NCBI RefSeq assembly: GCF_011089895.1
Contig: NZ_JAANAT010000001.1
Location: 2,418,001 to 2,482,000 of the forward strand
Length of the DNA: 64,000 nt
Direction: 5' to 3'
From: Mucilaginibacter inviolabilis
GTDB taxonomy: Bacteria > Bacteroidota > Bacteroidia > Sphingobacteriales > Sphingobacteriaceae
Shown: in pieces, positions 33,294 through 42,641 of the stretch
Layout of the letters: every line of letters starts with the position of its first letter
How positions within the stretch are numbered: the first letter of the stretch is position 1
Notes under the pieces: generated by a model
Databases searched by the model: none
Told to the model about the DNA's origin: nothing
The model's input: only the letters and a program-made list of their open reading frames with translations
Program-made: the position numbers and the translations under genes

Positions 33294-35162
33294 ATGAAAG
33301 TTATCATTGCCGAAAAACCATCTGTAGCCCGTGAAATTGCCAAAGTGTTTGGCGCTACCACCAAAAAGGATGGTTATATGGAAGGTAAAGGGTATACTTT
33401 TACCTGGGCCTTCGGTCACCTTTTACAGCTGGCACCCCCACAGGAGTACGGTTTTTATGGCTGGAGTGTCCAAAATCTGCCCATGCTGCCGCCTAAGTTC
33501 AAGCTCAGCATCCGCAAGGTAAAAACCAAGAATGGAATAGTCGACGATCCTTCTGTAAAAAAACAGCTGGATACCATCAAAGCCCTGTTTGACGAAGCTA
33601 CCGAGATCATTGTAGCAACGGATGCCGGGCGCGAAGGTGAACTCATCTTCAGGTACATTTATTATTACCTCAAATGCAAAAAGCCCTTTAAAAGGCTCTG
33701 GATATCGTCGCAAACTGATGAAGCCATTAAGGAAGGCTTCCGCAACCTGAAACCCGGCACCGATTATGATACGCTGTTCAATTCGGCGCATTGCCGTTCC
33801 CAGTCGGACTGGCTGGTGGGCATGAACGCCACGCAGGCGCTCAGTATTTCGGCAGGTACCCGGGCGGTGCTTTCGCTGGGCCGGGTGCAAACCCCTACCC
33901 TGGCCATGATCTGCTCGCGCTATCTCGAAAACAAGAACTTCGTGCCGCAGCTGTATTACCAGGTAAGTATCCAGGTTGATAAGGACGGCCAGGTTTTCAG
34001 GGCCATATCTACGGAAAGTTTTAAAACTACCGAAGAGGCGCAGGCCATAGTGGATAAGGTAGAAGATGTGCCTTCTGGTTTTCCCAATGGCGGACATATT
34101 GTAAGTGTGGAGGCCAAACCCCGCAAGGAACCGCCGCCGTTATTGCACGATTTGAGCAGCCTGCAGCAGGAAGCTAACAAACGCAAAGGTTTTACAGCCG
34201 ATCAAACTCTTGGTCTGCTACAAACCCTGTATGAGGGCAAGCTGGTTACCTACCCACGTACCGGTAGCCGCTATATTGGCGACGATGTATTTGCCACTGT
34301 ACCGGCATTGATCGAAAAATTTAATGAACACCCCGAGTTTGGCAAACAGGCCGCTTTTTTGGCTACCGTAAAGCTGAACAAGCGGAGTGTGAACGCAAAA
34401 AAGGTAACGGATCACCATGCGATACTGCCCACCGGCGAAAAACCATATCAATTATCTGGCGACCTGCAGGCCATTTATGATCTGGTGGCCGCACGCATGC
34501 TGGAAGCATTTCACCAGGAATGTATTAAGGAAATCACCAAGATCACCGTACAATCGGGCTCCCTGTTTACCGCCAGTGGCACCGTGATCAGTTCGGCTGG
34601 CTGGCGTTCGGTGTTAAACGACCCTGACGAGGAAAAAAAGGACGAAGAGAACGCGAGCCTGCCCAAAGTACAGCAGGACGAACGCCTGCCTATTCCGGAA
34701 AAGGCCCTTTTAGAGAAACAAACCAAACCCAAGCCCCTATATAACGAAGCCTCTCTGCTAAAAGCACTGGAAACCGCGGGCAAGGAAATTGAGGACGAGG
34801 AACTGCGCTATGCCATGAAGGACAGCGGGCTGGGCACACCCGCCACCCGTGCATCCATCATCGAAACCCTCATTAAACGTGATTACATCACCCGCGAAAA
34901 AAAGAACCTGGTCCCCACATCAACTGGGCTCAGCGTGTACAGCGTGGTCAAAGACCAGAAAATAGCCCAGGCCGAACTCACCGGCAATTGGGAAAAACGA
35001 CTGGAAGAGATCCGCTCAGGTGCTTCGGTGGATGATTTTCAGCAAGAGATCAAAACCTATACTCGCAACATTACCCAGGAATTGCTGCAAGCCGGCAAAA
35101 GCCTGATGGCCCAGCGCAAGGAAGCAGCCGTTGCCCAGCCTACTGTAAAAGAGGCGAAGTAA
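33294..35162 (+). CDS. topB: DNA topoisomerase III (type IA)
   Basis: A 622-residue type IA topoisomerase. The TOPRIM domain is at the N-terminus: MKVIIAEKPSVAREIA (Glu7) and ATDAGREGELI near 105. The active-site tyrosine lies in VTYPRTGSRYI near 319, and the conserved NATQALSISAGTRAVLSLGRVQTPTL precedes it. It also has the ELRYAMKDSGLGTPATRASIIE segment near 500. The enzyme decatenates DNA and resolves recombination intermediates. No C-terminal zinc ribbon is present; the end is a Lys/Gln-rich tail. TopB copies also occur on mobile elements, but here the neighbourhood is repeats. Confidence 0.96.
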   Translation: MKVIIAEKPSVAREIAKVFGATTKKDGYMEGKGYTFTWAFGHLLQLAPPQEYGFYGWSVQNLPMLPPKFKLSIRKVKTKNGIVDDPSVKKQLDTIKALFDEATEIIVATDAGREGELIFRYIYYYLKCKKPFKRLWISSQTDEAIKEGFRNLKPGTDYDTLFNSAHCRSQSDWLVGMNATQALSISAGTRAVLSLGRVQTPTLAMICSRYLENKNFVPQLYYQVSIQVDKDGQVFRAISTESFKTTEEAQAIVDKVEDVPSGFPNGGHIVSVEAKPRKEPPPLLHDLSSLQQEANKRKGFTADQTLGLLQTLYEGKLVTYPRTGSRYIGDDVFATVPALIEKFNEHPEFGKQAAFLATVKLNKRSVNAKKVTDHHAILPTGEKPYQLSGDLQAIYDLVAARMLEAFHQECIKEITKITVQSGSLFTASGTVISSAGWRSVLNDPDEEKKDEENASLPKVQQDERLPIPEKALLEKQTKPKPLYNEASLLKALETAGKEIEDEELRYAMKDSGLGTPATRASIIETLIKRDYITREKKNLVPTSTGLSVYSVVKDQKIAQAELTGNWEKRLEEIRSGASVDDFQQEIKTYTRNITQELLQAGKSLMAQRKEAAVAQPTVKEAK

Positions 35163-35175
35163 GCTCTATACAGAT

Positions 35176-35270
35176 ATTGTCATCCTGAGCGAAGCGAAGG
35201 ATCTATTATTGAACTGACAAGCAGCGGAACAGATACTTCACTACGTTCAGCATGACAAAACTGTTTTAGG
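35176..35270. repeat. TGTCATCCTGAG ... TCAGCATGACA inverted repeat
   Basis: TGTCATCCTGAGCGAAGCGA at 35177 and TACGTTCAGCATGACAAAA at about 35252-35270 can pair imperfectly. This is a common dispersed repeat of Sphingobacteriaceae; relatives occur at 33165, 35452 and 52505. Confidence 0.8.
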
Positions 35271-35289
35271 TAATTTTTTCAGTCCTAAC

Positions 35290-35393
35290 CTTGCGCTCGT
35301 TTGTAACGAGTGCTTATCTTGGAGCGGCGATTGCATGGCCCATGCGTTTTAAACGCAAACCCATATTAAGCACTCGTTACAAACGAGCGCAAG
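35290..35393. repeat. REP/BIME-like element, 104 bp, with 27-bp terminal inverted repeats
   Basis: Left arm 35290-35316 begins CTTGCGCTCGTTTGTAACGA and ends GTGCTTA; the right arm 35367-35393 is its exact complement. Each arm is itself a hairpin (CTCGTT-TGT-AACGAG). The centre contains GCGTTTTAAACGC. Such double-hairpin elements are moved by REP-associated tyrosine transposases (RAYT). None is in this window. Confidence 0.85.
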
Positions 35394-35728
35394 TGGAATC
35401 TATTATTAAACTGGCACGTAGCAGAATGGCGGACAGACCTTTGCGCACGCCCCTTCGACAAGCTCAGGGTGACAGGCCTTCTTATATTTTAAGTTCCCTC
35501 CCCACGGGAGGGATGCAGCTGTTAGTGCGGTGGTAGGGAGCGGTTTATACAAGCGACAGAATTGCCTAAGAATAAATCCCCTTCCTCCCCTTCCCGAGGG
35601 ACGGAATCGCACACATCCCGGCTTTTAAAATTCTATTGTGTTCCCTCTCGGGAAAGCAGGACGGAGACAAGCCGGCATTTGATATTATATCACCCCAAAA
35701 GCATATTTTTGATATACAACTAATCCAT
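35394..35728. repeat. Non-coding stretch with further dispersed repeats
   Basis: No convincing gene. It holds CCCTTCGACAAGCTCAGGGT (35451-35470, the CTTCGAC...CTCAGGGTGAC class), CCCTCCCCACGGGAGGG near 35500-35516, and TTCCCGAGGGACGG / CCCTCTCGGGAAAGC near 35600-35655. Confidence 0.6.
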
Positions 35729-36496
35729 ATGAATGCCAATAAAAAGATCGATAATGATCATATAGGGTTTGCCCTGCTAACTATGTTTTTGGTGTTGTTT
35801 ACGCATGCCATTGCCTTTCTTTTGCATGAGTATTCGCACTCGTTCCTGGCCTGGATATTAGGATTTAAGGCTAATCCGCTGGCTTTGGATTATGGACCAC
35901 CAACATTCAAAAACATTATACTGCTGAGTGATGTGGAAGAAAATGTTGACTATAAACAAATAATAGCCAGCGGAAATGGTATTTGGGGCGGCATTATTGC
36001 TCTGGCCGGTGCCGGGGTTGGTAATGGTTTGTTATACTTTTTATGTTATGGGTTAACCAAACTCAAGCGGGTACAATCGAGCCGGGGCGCTATCACGTTT
36101 CTGTACTGGCTATCTTTAATGGGTGCTGCCAACCTGTTAAGCTATGCCCCGCTCCGCGTAATAACTGATCATGGTGATATGGCCATAGCCGCGCGGTGTT
36201 TCGGCATATCTACCTGGTTACTTTTACCTTTTGTAACAGCGGGCACTTTTTATGTGATGTACCATTTCTTTTTTAAAATGTTCCCGCTCAATTACCAGCA
36301 GGTTGCGGCTAATTCCAGTTTAAAGCTGGTGTTTGTGATTGCCATGACCTCCTACTGGTATTTCGGTTTCTTCGGCAGCGACGGCACCACTTTTATCCCC
36401 ATCATATCCAAATATTTCTTTATTCCGTTTTCGGCCATGTTCCTGGCATCCAGGTATCTTAAACTCACTGAAAAGCTGGAAGAACAGCAAGTATAA
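35729..36496 (+). CDS. Membrane protein with HExxH motif (M50-like metalloprotease candidate)
   Basis: A 255-residue polytopic membrane protein with about six spans. The start is placed at ATG 35729 (MNANKKIDNDHIGF); the ATG at 35636 would include repeat sequence. The first hydrophobic segment contains LLHEYSHSFLAWILG: the zinc-binding HExxH motif with His33, Glu34 and His37 buried near a membrane helix, as in site-2 protease-like and FtsH-type membrane zinc enzymes. A second Asp-containing motif for the third ligand (e.g. NxxPxxxxDG) is not obvious; LLSYAPLRVITDHGDM near 148 (Asp-His-Gly-Asp) could supply it. The substrate is unknown. Confidence 0.65.
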   Translation: MNANKKIDNDHIGFALLTMFLVLFTHAIAFLLHEYSHSFLAWILGFKANPLALDYGPPTFKNIILLSDVEENVDYKQIIASGNGIWGGIIALAGAGVGNGLLYFLCYGLTKLKRVQSSRGAITFLYWLSLMGAANLLSYAPLRVITDHGDMAIAARCFGISTWLLLPFVTAGTFYVMYHFFFKMFPLNYQQVAANSSLKLVFVIAMTSYWYFGFFGSDGTTFIPIISKYFFIPFSAMFLASRYLKLTEKLEEQQV

Positions 36497-36600
36497 TGAT
36501 GAATTAATATCGAATAATGAATTTTGAATATCCAACACCAAATCCTCATATTCATCATTTGATATTGAACATTCCATGTTCGATATTAAATCTGTTTCGA
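36497..36600. repeat. Palindromic AT-rich intergenic element
   Basis: Words such as GATGAATTAATATCGAATAA and ATTCATCATTTGATATTGAA, with inverse matches (TGTTCGATATTAAAT), in the 129-bp gap between convergent genes. Confidence 0.6.
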
Positions 36601-36625
36601 TGTGATTTACGACAACAGACCAGCC

Positions 36626-37729
36626 TTACTTGGGTGCTTTAATCAATAAATACCCGCCTATGATACCAAACAAAATATTGGGTATCATCACAGCAAAGGC
36701 AGGCGGTAAACCACCGCTTACAGAAAAAACAATGGCAAACCGTTCGATGATCACATAGGTAAAACACAATATAATACCTATCCCCAGTGGTAAACCTACA
36801 CCGCCGCGTACCTTGCGCGATGACAGGGCTACACCCAGCACGGTTAAAACATAAGCCGACAAAGGGTAAACAAAGCGGTGCAGCTTTTCGTAATATAATT
36901 TATTAAGCACCTCTGGCCGGCGCAGCTTTTCGGTAGTGATGTTTTTGTTGAGATCATTTAACGACATGGCCGAGTATTCATTATCATAAGCAATAAAGTC
37001 GGTTGGGCGCATATCTAAAACCGTATCTTTTTTAATGCCGCTGCTGATAAACTTTTCGCGAAGGCCGTTAACGTACTTTACAGAATAATCCTTTAACGAC
37101 CATACCCGCTTCACCGAATCATAAGTTACCTGTTTGGCTATGAGTTTTTCGCGAAGGGTATCGTCATCAAACTTCTCCATAATAAATTGATAACCGGTGT
37201 GTACAGCGGGATTGTATTGATCCAGGTAAACATAGGTATGCTTATCTATCTGCATATGCACCCGGCTTTTGTTCGGGTCGTTATCTCCAATACCGTTGGC
37301 ATTTTCAAACCTGTTTTTGAGGTGATTAGTATAAGGGATGAGATATACATTGGCAAAAAACGATACGATAAAGATGAGCGTGGCCGCTATAAAATAGGGT
37401 CGCAAAAAACGATTAAAACTTGCTTTGCCGCTCAGTATGGGCACTATCTCTGTTTGATTGGCCATTTTAGCGGTAAAAAATATTACCGCCAGGAAATTGA
37501 TGAGCGGCGAAAGCAGATTGAGGTAATAAGGAACAAAGCCGGCATAATATTCAAATACAATATCATGGAGTTTGGCATGATGGCTGGTAAAGTTTTCTAA
37601 TTTCTCTGATACATCAAACACTACAGATACCGCCATGAAAATAGCCATGGTGAATATAAATGTGCCGAGGTATTTTTTAATGATGAACCGGTCGATAATC
37701 ATCAGGTACCGGTGTACGAAAGCCCTCAT
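36626..37729 (-). CDS. LptF/LptG-family permease
   Basis: A 367-residue YjgP/YjgQ-type protein, the inner-membrane part of the lipopolysaccharide transport bridge (LptB2FGC). It has three N-terminal membrane spans (FIIKKYLGTFIFTMAIFMAV; VPYYLNLLSPLINFLAVIFFT; FLRPYFIAATLIFIVSFFANVYL), a large periplasmic beta-jellyroll (~130-280) and three C-terminal spans (FVYPLSAYVLTVLGVALSSRKVRGG...IIERFAIVF...NILFGIIGGYLLI). The start could be Met1 (37729) or Met10 (MIIDRFIIKKYL, 37702); the latter gives the typical N-terminus. Monocistronic and on the opposite strand. Confidence 0.93.
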   Translation of the reverse strand: MRAFVHRYLMIIDRFIIKKYLGTFIFTMAIFMAVSVVFDVSEKLENFTSHHAKLHDIVFEYYAGFVPYYLNLLSPLINFLAVIFFTAKMANQTEIVPILSGKASFNRFLRPYFIAATLIFIVSFFANVYLIPYTNHLKNRFENANGIGDNDPNKSRVHMQIDKHTYVYLDQYNPAVHTGYQFIMEKFDDDTLREKLIAKQVTYDSVKRVWSLKDYSVKYVNGLREKFISSGIKKDTVLDMRPTDFIAYDNEYSAMSLNDLNKNITTEKLRRPEVLNKLYYEKLHRFVYPLSAYVLTVLGVALSSRKVRGGVGLPLGIGIILCFTYVIIERFAIVFSVSGGLPPAFAVMIPNILFGIIGGYLLIKAPK

Positions 37730-37985
37730 CGGTAGATCATCGTTTTGTTAGCGGTTTAATTTATGTAGCAACGCTAATTCCCGATGATTTATTTTGAAGT
37801 AACCTATAATTATCAATCTTTGGTAACTACGCTAAAAGCGCACAGTTAATTGTATCGAATCCGCACACTTATTTTTAAATTACACTATTAAATATTTGAT
37901 TTTCATATATTTATAAAAAAGGCATTTTTTTTGAACCCGTTTTATACTATAGCATTAATAAAGCACTGATTACAATTTCAGGATC

Positions 37986-40367
37986 ATGATAAAAAGTTAC
38001 TTAAAGATAGCCTGGAGAAACTTAATGAAAAATAAGCTTTACTCCCTGGTAAACATTATTGGTTTAACTATTGGTATTGTTAGCTGTCTGCTTATCGGTG
38101 TTTATATTAAACACGAATTAGGTTACGATCATTTTAATAAAAACGCCGACAATATTGTACGCGTTACGATGGAATACAGAAGCGGCGGCCCGTCGCAGAA
38201 AACATCCGTTACAGGTACCAAGGTAGGGCCACAGCTTAAACGGATGTTCCCTGAAATAGTTGATTATGCCAGGCTTTATAAAACTTCGCGGATAGTTGGT
38301 TATGGAGATCTCTTATTCAATGAAAAAAACTTCATCTACGCAGAACCTTCCTTTTTTAAGATATTCTCCTATAAACTGATCAAAGGCAATGCAGACGAAG
38401 CTTTAAACTCACCTGATAAAATCATCATCACGCAATCGGCTGCTAAGAAATACTTTCATGATGAAGACCCTATAGGTAAAATCATGAAATCGGAGCATCA
38501 AAATTACACCGTATCTGCTATTGCAGCAGATGCTCCTTCCAATTCACAGATCAAATTTGATTTCCTGGTGCCTTTCAATACCCTGAGCCGGGCCAAAGAA
38601 GAAAAATATAACGATGCTAACTATATCACTTATCTGCTGTTAAAAAGCCCAGAGCAAATACAACCATTGCAGCAAAAGATTAGCTCCTATATGAAAATGG
38701 TTGATAAAACAGAGCTTCATTTAACCGGCAACCAGTTTTTAACTTTTTACCTGGAGCCCTTAAAAAAGGTTCATTTATACTCCAACCTTCCCGGCGATCT
38801 GGCACCTGCAGGCAGTATTGTTTATATTTATATACTCGTTATAGTAGCGGTATTGATATTGATTATAGCCTGTGTGAATTATGTAAATCTGGCTATTGCC
38901 CAATCGGCAGGGCGCGGGGCCGAAATTAGCATCCGCAAAGTAATGGGGGCCGGCAAATCGCAACTATTTACCCAATTTGTAGGCGAAGCATTATTGGTTA
39001 CCGCCATCTGTATCCTGCTGGCAATCGGCATTGCCTATATTGCACTGCCCTATTTTAACCAGGTTGCGGGTATCCAGTTTAAATATTCGTTATTTTTTGA
39101 CCCTATTATTATTGCTGGTCTCCTGCTCTTAACGGGCATTATCGGTTTAGCTGCAGGGGCATATCCGGCGTTGTTATTATCAAACATTAAATTATCAAAA
39201 ATACTGAAGACCGGTTTTTCATTTACCTCGGGCAAAAGTATCCGCAAACCGCTTATCGTATTTCAATTTGTTATTTCTATATTTCTGATCGTCACTACCA
39301 TAGTTATTTTACAACAACTTTCATTTATTCGCAACAAGGATATTGGCTATAATAAAAGCAATATAGTGGTTTTACCTACCGGCTATAACCCGCAGTATGT
39401 TGACGAACTAAAAAAAGAGATGCTTAATATACCTGGGGTTGAAAGCGTAGCATCGGCCAATAACGAGCCGGTAAATGTAATGTGGGGCGATGCCATACAA
39501 ACCGCCGACGGTAAAAACCTTACCGTAAATGCATTGCCTATGGATGAAGACTTTATAAAAACCCTGCAGCTTAAAATAATTGCAGGCAGCGGCTTTACAC
39601 AAACCGATGTTTTACAAATTGACACCACCAATAATTACAAAAATTTTAAATACGCGTTCATACTCAACGAATCGGCAGTAAGGGCTTTAGGGTGGACACC
39701 ACAAGAGGCTATAGGAAAGCATATCGAAAAAGGAGAGCAGGGTATTATCAAAGGGGTAGTAAAGGATTTTAATTTTAAATCGTTTCATACAACCATTGGT
39801 CCTTTGGTTTTATTTTTGGATCATTTTCAAACAGCTGCCTTGTTTGCCCGGATAACTGGAAACAATACTTCCAATACACTCAAAGCCATACAAGCATTAT
39901 GGAAACAACGCGTACCAGACCGTCCGTTTGAATATAAATTTTTAGATGAGGATTTTGATGCTTTATACCGTACAGAACAGCAAACGGCTAAAGTATTTAC
40001 CACTTTTTCGTTTTTGGCTATTTTACTGGCCTGCCTTGGGCTATTTGCCATTACCGCTTATTCTGTTGTTCAGCGTACTAAGGAGATCGGTATCAGAAAA
40101 GTACTGGGTGCCAATGTATCCTCTATTATTTTACTCATTTCAAAAGACTTTTTACTCATGGTAATCATTGCCATGATTATTGCCACGCCAATAGCCTGGT
40201 ATATGTCCTATACATGGCTGCAGGATTTTGCTTACCGTATCAATATTCATTGGTGGATATTTATTGCAGCCGGTGCAGCTTCATTAATAGTTGCAGCGAT
40301 AACTGTAAGTGTGCAGGCAGCTAAGGCAGCATTGGCCAATCCGGTAGATAGTTTGAAGAATGAATAA
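37986..40367 (+). CDS. MacB/FtsX-type ABC transporter permease
   Basis: A 793-residue permease with two repeated halves. The first span is at 17-40 (LYSLVNIIGLTIGIVSCLLIGVYIKHELGYD), followed by a MacB-like periplasmic core (~45-270), four spans around 285-430 with AYPALLLSNIKLSKILK and the conserved GAEISIRKVMGAGKSQL segment, a second periplasmic core (~460-670), and three final spans with KEIGIRKVLGANVSSI. The ATPase gene is not adjacent. Family members export lipids, peptides or signals, or act mechanically with two-component systems; the role here is unknown. The 256-bp upstream gap has no gene. Confidence 0.93.
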   Translation: MIKSYLKIAWRNLMKNKLYSLVNIIGLTIGIVSCLLIGVYIKHELGYDHFNKNADNIVRVTMEYRSGGPSQKTSVTGTKVGPQLKRMFPEIVDYARLYKTSRIVGYGDLLFNEKNFIYAEPSFFKIFSYKLIKGNADEALNSPDKIIITQSAAKKYFHDEDPIGKIMKSEHQNYTVSAIAADAPSNSQIKFDFLVPFNTLSRAKEEKYNDANYITYLLLKSPEQIQPLQQKISSYMKMVDKTELHLTGNQFLTFYLEPLKKVHLYSNLPGDLAPAGSIVYIYILVIVAVLILIIACVNYVNLAIAQSAGRGAEISIRKVMGAGKSQLFTQFVGEALLVTAICILLAIGIAYIALPYFNQVAGIQFKYSLFFDPIIIAGLLLLTGIIGLAAGAYPALLLSNIKLSKILKTGFSFTSGKSIRKPLIVFQFVISIFLIVTTIVILQQLSFIRNKDIGYNKSNIVVLPTGYNPQYVDELKKEMLNIPGVESVASANNEPVNVMWGDAIQTADGKNLTVNALPMDEDFIKTLQLKIIAGSGFTQTDVLQIDTTNNYKNFKYAFILNESAVRALGWTPQEAIGKHIEKGEQGIIKGVVKDFNFKSFHTTIGPLVLFLDHFQTAALFARITGNNTSNTLKAIQALWKQRVPDRPFEYKFLDEDFDALYRTEQQTAKVFTTFSFLAILLACLGLFAITAYSVVQRTKEIGIRKVLGANVSSIILLISKDFLLMVIIAMIIATPIAWYMSYTWLQDFAYRINIHWWIFIAAGAASLIVAAITVSVQAAKAALANPVDSLKNE

Positions 40368-40439
40368 ATAGCCGGAGGATCTCAACTTTACGAAATCGTT
40401 ATCGTCAGTAATTTTTTTTCAAAAAGATAATATTGGCCT

Positions 40440-40469
40440 ATTGTGCTATGAATTTTTTTTATATACTTG
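40440..40469 (+). promoter_or_regulatory. Candidate promoter for a small RNA
   Basis: ATTG (40440-40443), 18 bp, TATACTTG (40462-40469), one base off TANNTTTG at the fifth position. It lies within a 357-bp gap without a gene. Confidence 0.45.
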
Positions 40470-40475
40470 CGCCAT

Positions 40476-40560
40476 CTATAAGGTAAGCATCCTGCTTACT
40501 TATTGTGATAAGGTTTAGGTTGAAGGTCCCCGGCGGCGAGCGCTTTGGGGACTTTCGTTT
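40476..40560 (+). ncRNA. Candidate small RNA (~85 nt) with two hairpins
   Basis: After the promoter-like box come GTAAGCA-TCC-TGCTTAC (hairpin 1, 40483-40499), an AT-rich linker, and AAGGTCCCC ... GGGGACTTT (hairpin 2, 40523-40531 and 40547-40555, nine pairs with one G-U), followed by CGTTTT. That order (promoter box, hairpin, single-stranded linker, terminator-like hairpin) fits a short independent transcript. No reading frame of note. A leader of the PAP2 gene 165 bp downstream is a possible alternative. Confidence 0.4.
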
Positions 40561-40724
40561 TAAACAGCGCTTCAAAGGTATCAGATACCTACTTTACCGG
40601 TATTATCACAGTATTAAATTTTAAGTTATTTTTAAATAACAAACCAGGACTTAATAATGCCTTAAAGTACCTACATTTGAAATAAGCATCTTATATTTAC
40701 TGTAATACCAAACCTGCAATACCT

Positions 40725-41327
40725 ATGAAGCTGGTCCAAAAAACATACCTTTTTTGCCTCTTTTTATTATTTACCCTTTCATTTAGTTTATCATCACGAG
40801 CGCAATCAGGCCTGCAGCAGTTGGATGATCGTATCATGATCGATCTGCAAAATCAACGTACACCAGAGCAAACCGGCGTATTTATGTTTCTGTCACGTAC
40901 GCATTTATATGGCGATATTGGTGTTCCGGTAGGTTTGCTGGCAGCAGGTGTAATCAGTAACGATAAACAAATGCGGCAAAATTCCATATATGTAGCCAGC
41001 AGTACCCTGCTATCAACCGGACTTACCTTTTTAATTAAACATATTGTTAAACGCCCGCGTCCGTTTGTACAGAATATTAATATTGTACCTGTTTACCGGG
41101 CTGGTAGTACCTCCTTCCCTTCGGGGCATACTTCCAGCAGCTTTGCTACCGCAACGGCTCTGGCCCGCGCATATCCTAAATGGTATGTGATAGCGCCGGC
41201 ATTTTTGTGGGCGGGTTCGGTAAGTTATTCGCGTATGTACCTGGGTGTACATTACCCTACCGATGTAGCTGCCGGCGCTGCTTTGGGCGTGGGATCAACT
41301 TTTATATTACAGTCATTAAAAAAATAG
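40725..41327 (+). CDS. PAP2-superfamily phosphatase, exported
   Basis: A 200-residue protein with a signal peptide (MKLVQKTYLFCLFLLFTLSF...SRAQ) and the three phosphatase motifs: KHIVKRPRP (KxxxxxxRP) near 105, PSGHTSS near 131, and SRMYLGVHYPTDVAAG (SRxxxxxHxxxD) near 169. Such enzymes dephosphorylate lipids such as undecaprenyl pyrophosphate or phosphatidic acid on the outer face of the membrane. It stands alone. A long, gene-free upstream region precedes it. Confidence 0.9.
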   Translation: MKLVQKTYLFCLFLLFTLSFSLSSRAQSGLQQLDDRIMIDLQNQRTPEQTGVFMFLSRTHLYGDIGVPVGLLAAGVISNDKQMRQNSIYVASSTLLSTGLTFLIKHIVKRPRPFVQNINIVPVYRAGSTSFPSGHTSSSFATATALARAYPKWYVIAPAFLWAGSVSYSRMYLGVHYPTDVAAGAALGVGSTFILQSLKK

Positions 41328-41474
41328 CTGCTGATTTATAAATTGTTTTAACCATAAAGAAAACAACCCTATTGCAAGCTACGTAGAAATACGGAATAAA
41401 AATTTCAGGTATTTATACGCTTAGCTACTCCGTTGTCATCCTATACATTTGTCATATAAAAACTAAACACTACT

Positions 41475-41954
41475 ATGGAAGAGATTCAAACACTCAAATT
41501 TTTCTGGTTAAAGTACGAGATCAGTGCCATCCAGGCCCTAATTAATAATTCACCCGGCATTGATAGTTTTGTGTTTTCGTATTTTTTTGCGGCCACTGAT
41601 GACGATAGCAAACCGCTACAGCTGATATCCTATGCGCATATGTCGCCGGCCAATCAGTACAGCAGCTATTACGATACATTAGAGGATTATAATAATAACG
41701 CACTGGAGCTGAGCGGACCACTTATCATGAGTAACAATATCATATCCCTGGCCGATATGTTATTGCTTATCAACACCCCAGACCCTAATGGCGACAAACC
41801 CGATTACCTGGTATTTGTACCAGATGTGAATGATACCCGCCACATTTATTATGATGTTCAGCGATATAAAAGATCAGGCGTAGGCGATGTTCATCAACCG
41901 GCTCCCAGTGTCCCGATCAACACTAATCCATCACCACCAGCAACTATTAGTTAA
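41475..41954 (+). CDS. Hypothetical protein upstream of a signalling unit
   Basis: A 159-residue soluble protein with aromatic-rich, mostly beta segments (TLKFFWLKYEISAIQALINNS; FVFSYFFAATDDDSKPLQLISYAHMSP) and a Pro/Ser-rich tail (HQPAPSVPINTNPSPPATIS). I do not recognise it. It ends 21 bp before the polytopic membrane gene, so it may belong to the same operon. The tail suggests a flexible C-terminus, not a membrane anchor. Confidence 0.65.
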   Translation: MEEIQTLKFFWLKYEISAIQALINNSPGIDSFVFSYFFAATDDDSKPLQLISYAHMSPANQYSSYYDTLEDYNNNALELSGPLIMSNNIISLADMLLLINTPDPNGDKPDYLVFVPDVNDTRHIYYDVQRYKRSGVGDVHQPAPSVPINTNPSPPATIS

Positions 41955-41975
41955 ATCATCTGACCATATTCCCGA

Positions 41976-42641
41976 ATGTTTAAAGTATTTCAGATCGTTA
42001 TTGATTGGTCAGAAGTTTGGGCGTTATTAATACCTATATCCTTATTACCATTTAAAAAACAGCCGGCTGTTCTTAAGCCGGTTGTTTTTTACGTTTGGAT
42101 AGCCCTTTTTATTAACCTGGCTATTGATCTGACCTGGAAAATACGCACTATTTTGCCCCCTAAGTATAACTCCAATAATTATTTGTACAACCTGCATTCA
42201 GTTATACGTTTTTTTTTATTCAGCACCTTTTTTATAAAGCTTAAACAACCTTTTTTAACAACCATAAAAAAAATCATTCCTTTTTTCTTTATAGCCTTTG
42301 TTGTTATCAATTTTTGCTTTTACGAAAACTTTTTTGATTACTGGAAGCTAAGCAGCCGTTTGTTATCGGTTGAAGCCATTCTACTATTGTTTTATACACT
42401 CCAGTACTATCTATTTAAAATTAACGACCATGTGGATGTCAATATTTTCAACTCAGACTTTTGGATAGTTACCGGTTTGGGTATTTATGTTACAATTAAT
42501 TTCTTTATATTTCTTTTATACAACGAGTTAACAATACGTTTGCAACACTTTGCAGTAACGCTATGGAATGCACACAACATCTCCTATATTGTGTTTAACT
42601 TGTTTATAGCCAAAGGTTTTTATGAATCAAGGGAGCAATGA
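41976..42641 (+). CDS. Polytopic membrane protein paired with a histidine kinase
   Basis: A 221-residue integral membrane protein with about seven hydrophobic helices, rich in Phe/Ile/Leu (VVFYVWIALFINLAIDLTW; FFLFSTFFIKL; IIPFFFIAFVVINFCFYENFF), and a conserved Trp-His pattern near the C-terminus (LWNAHNISYIVFNLFIAKGFYE). Its end overlaps the histidine kinase gene by 20 bp. The kinase has only one hydrophobic segment and no sensor domain, so this protein may supply the sensing part. No family assigned. Confidence 0.75.
   Translation: MFKVFQIVIDWSEVWALLIPISLLPFKKQPAVLKPVVFYVWIALFINLAIDLTWKIRTILPPKYNSNNYLYNLHSVIRFFLFSTFFIKLKQPFLTTIKKIIPFFFIAFVVINFCFYENFFDYWKLSSRLLSVEAILLLFYTLQYYLFKINDHVDVNIFNSDFWIVTGLGIYVTINFFIFLLYNELTIRLQHFAVTLWNAHNISYIVFNLFIAKGFYESREQ

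Noticed and set aside
33423..34097. 224-codon reading frame on the - strand
   Set aside because: Antisense to the topoisomerase gene, whose motifs are intact in the forward frame.
35291..35536. 81-codon reading frame on the + strand
   Set aside because: Made of the double-hairpin element and neighbouring repeats.
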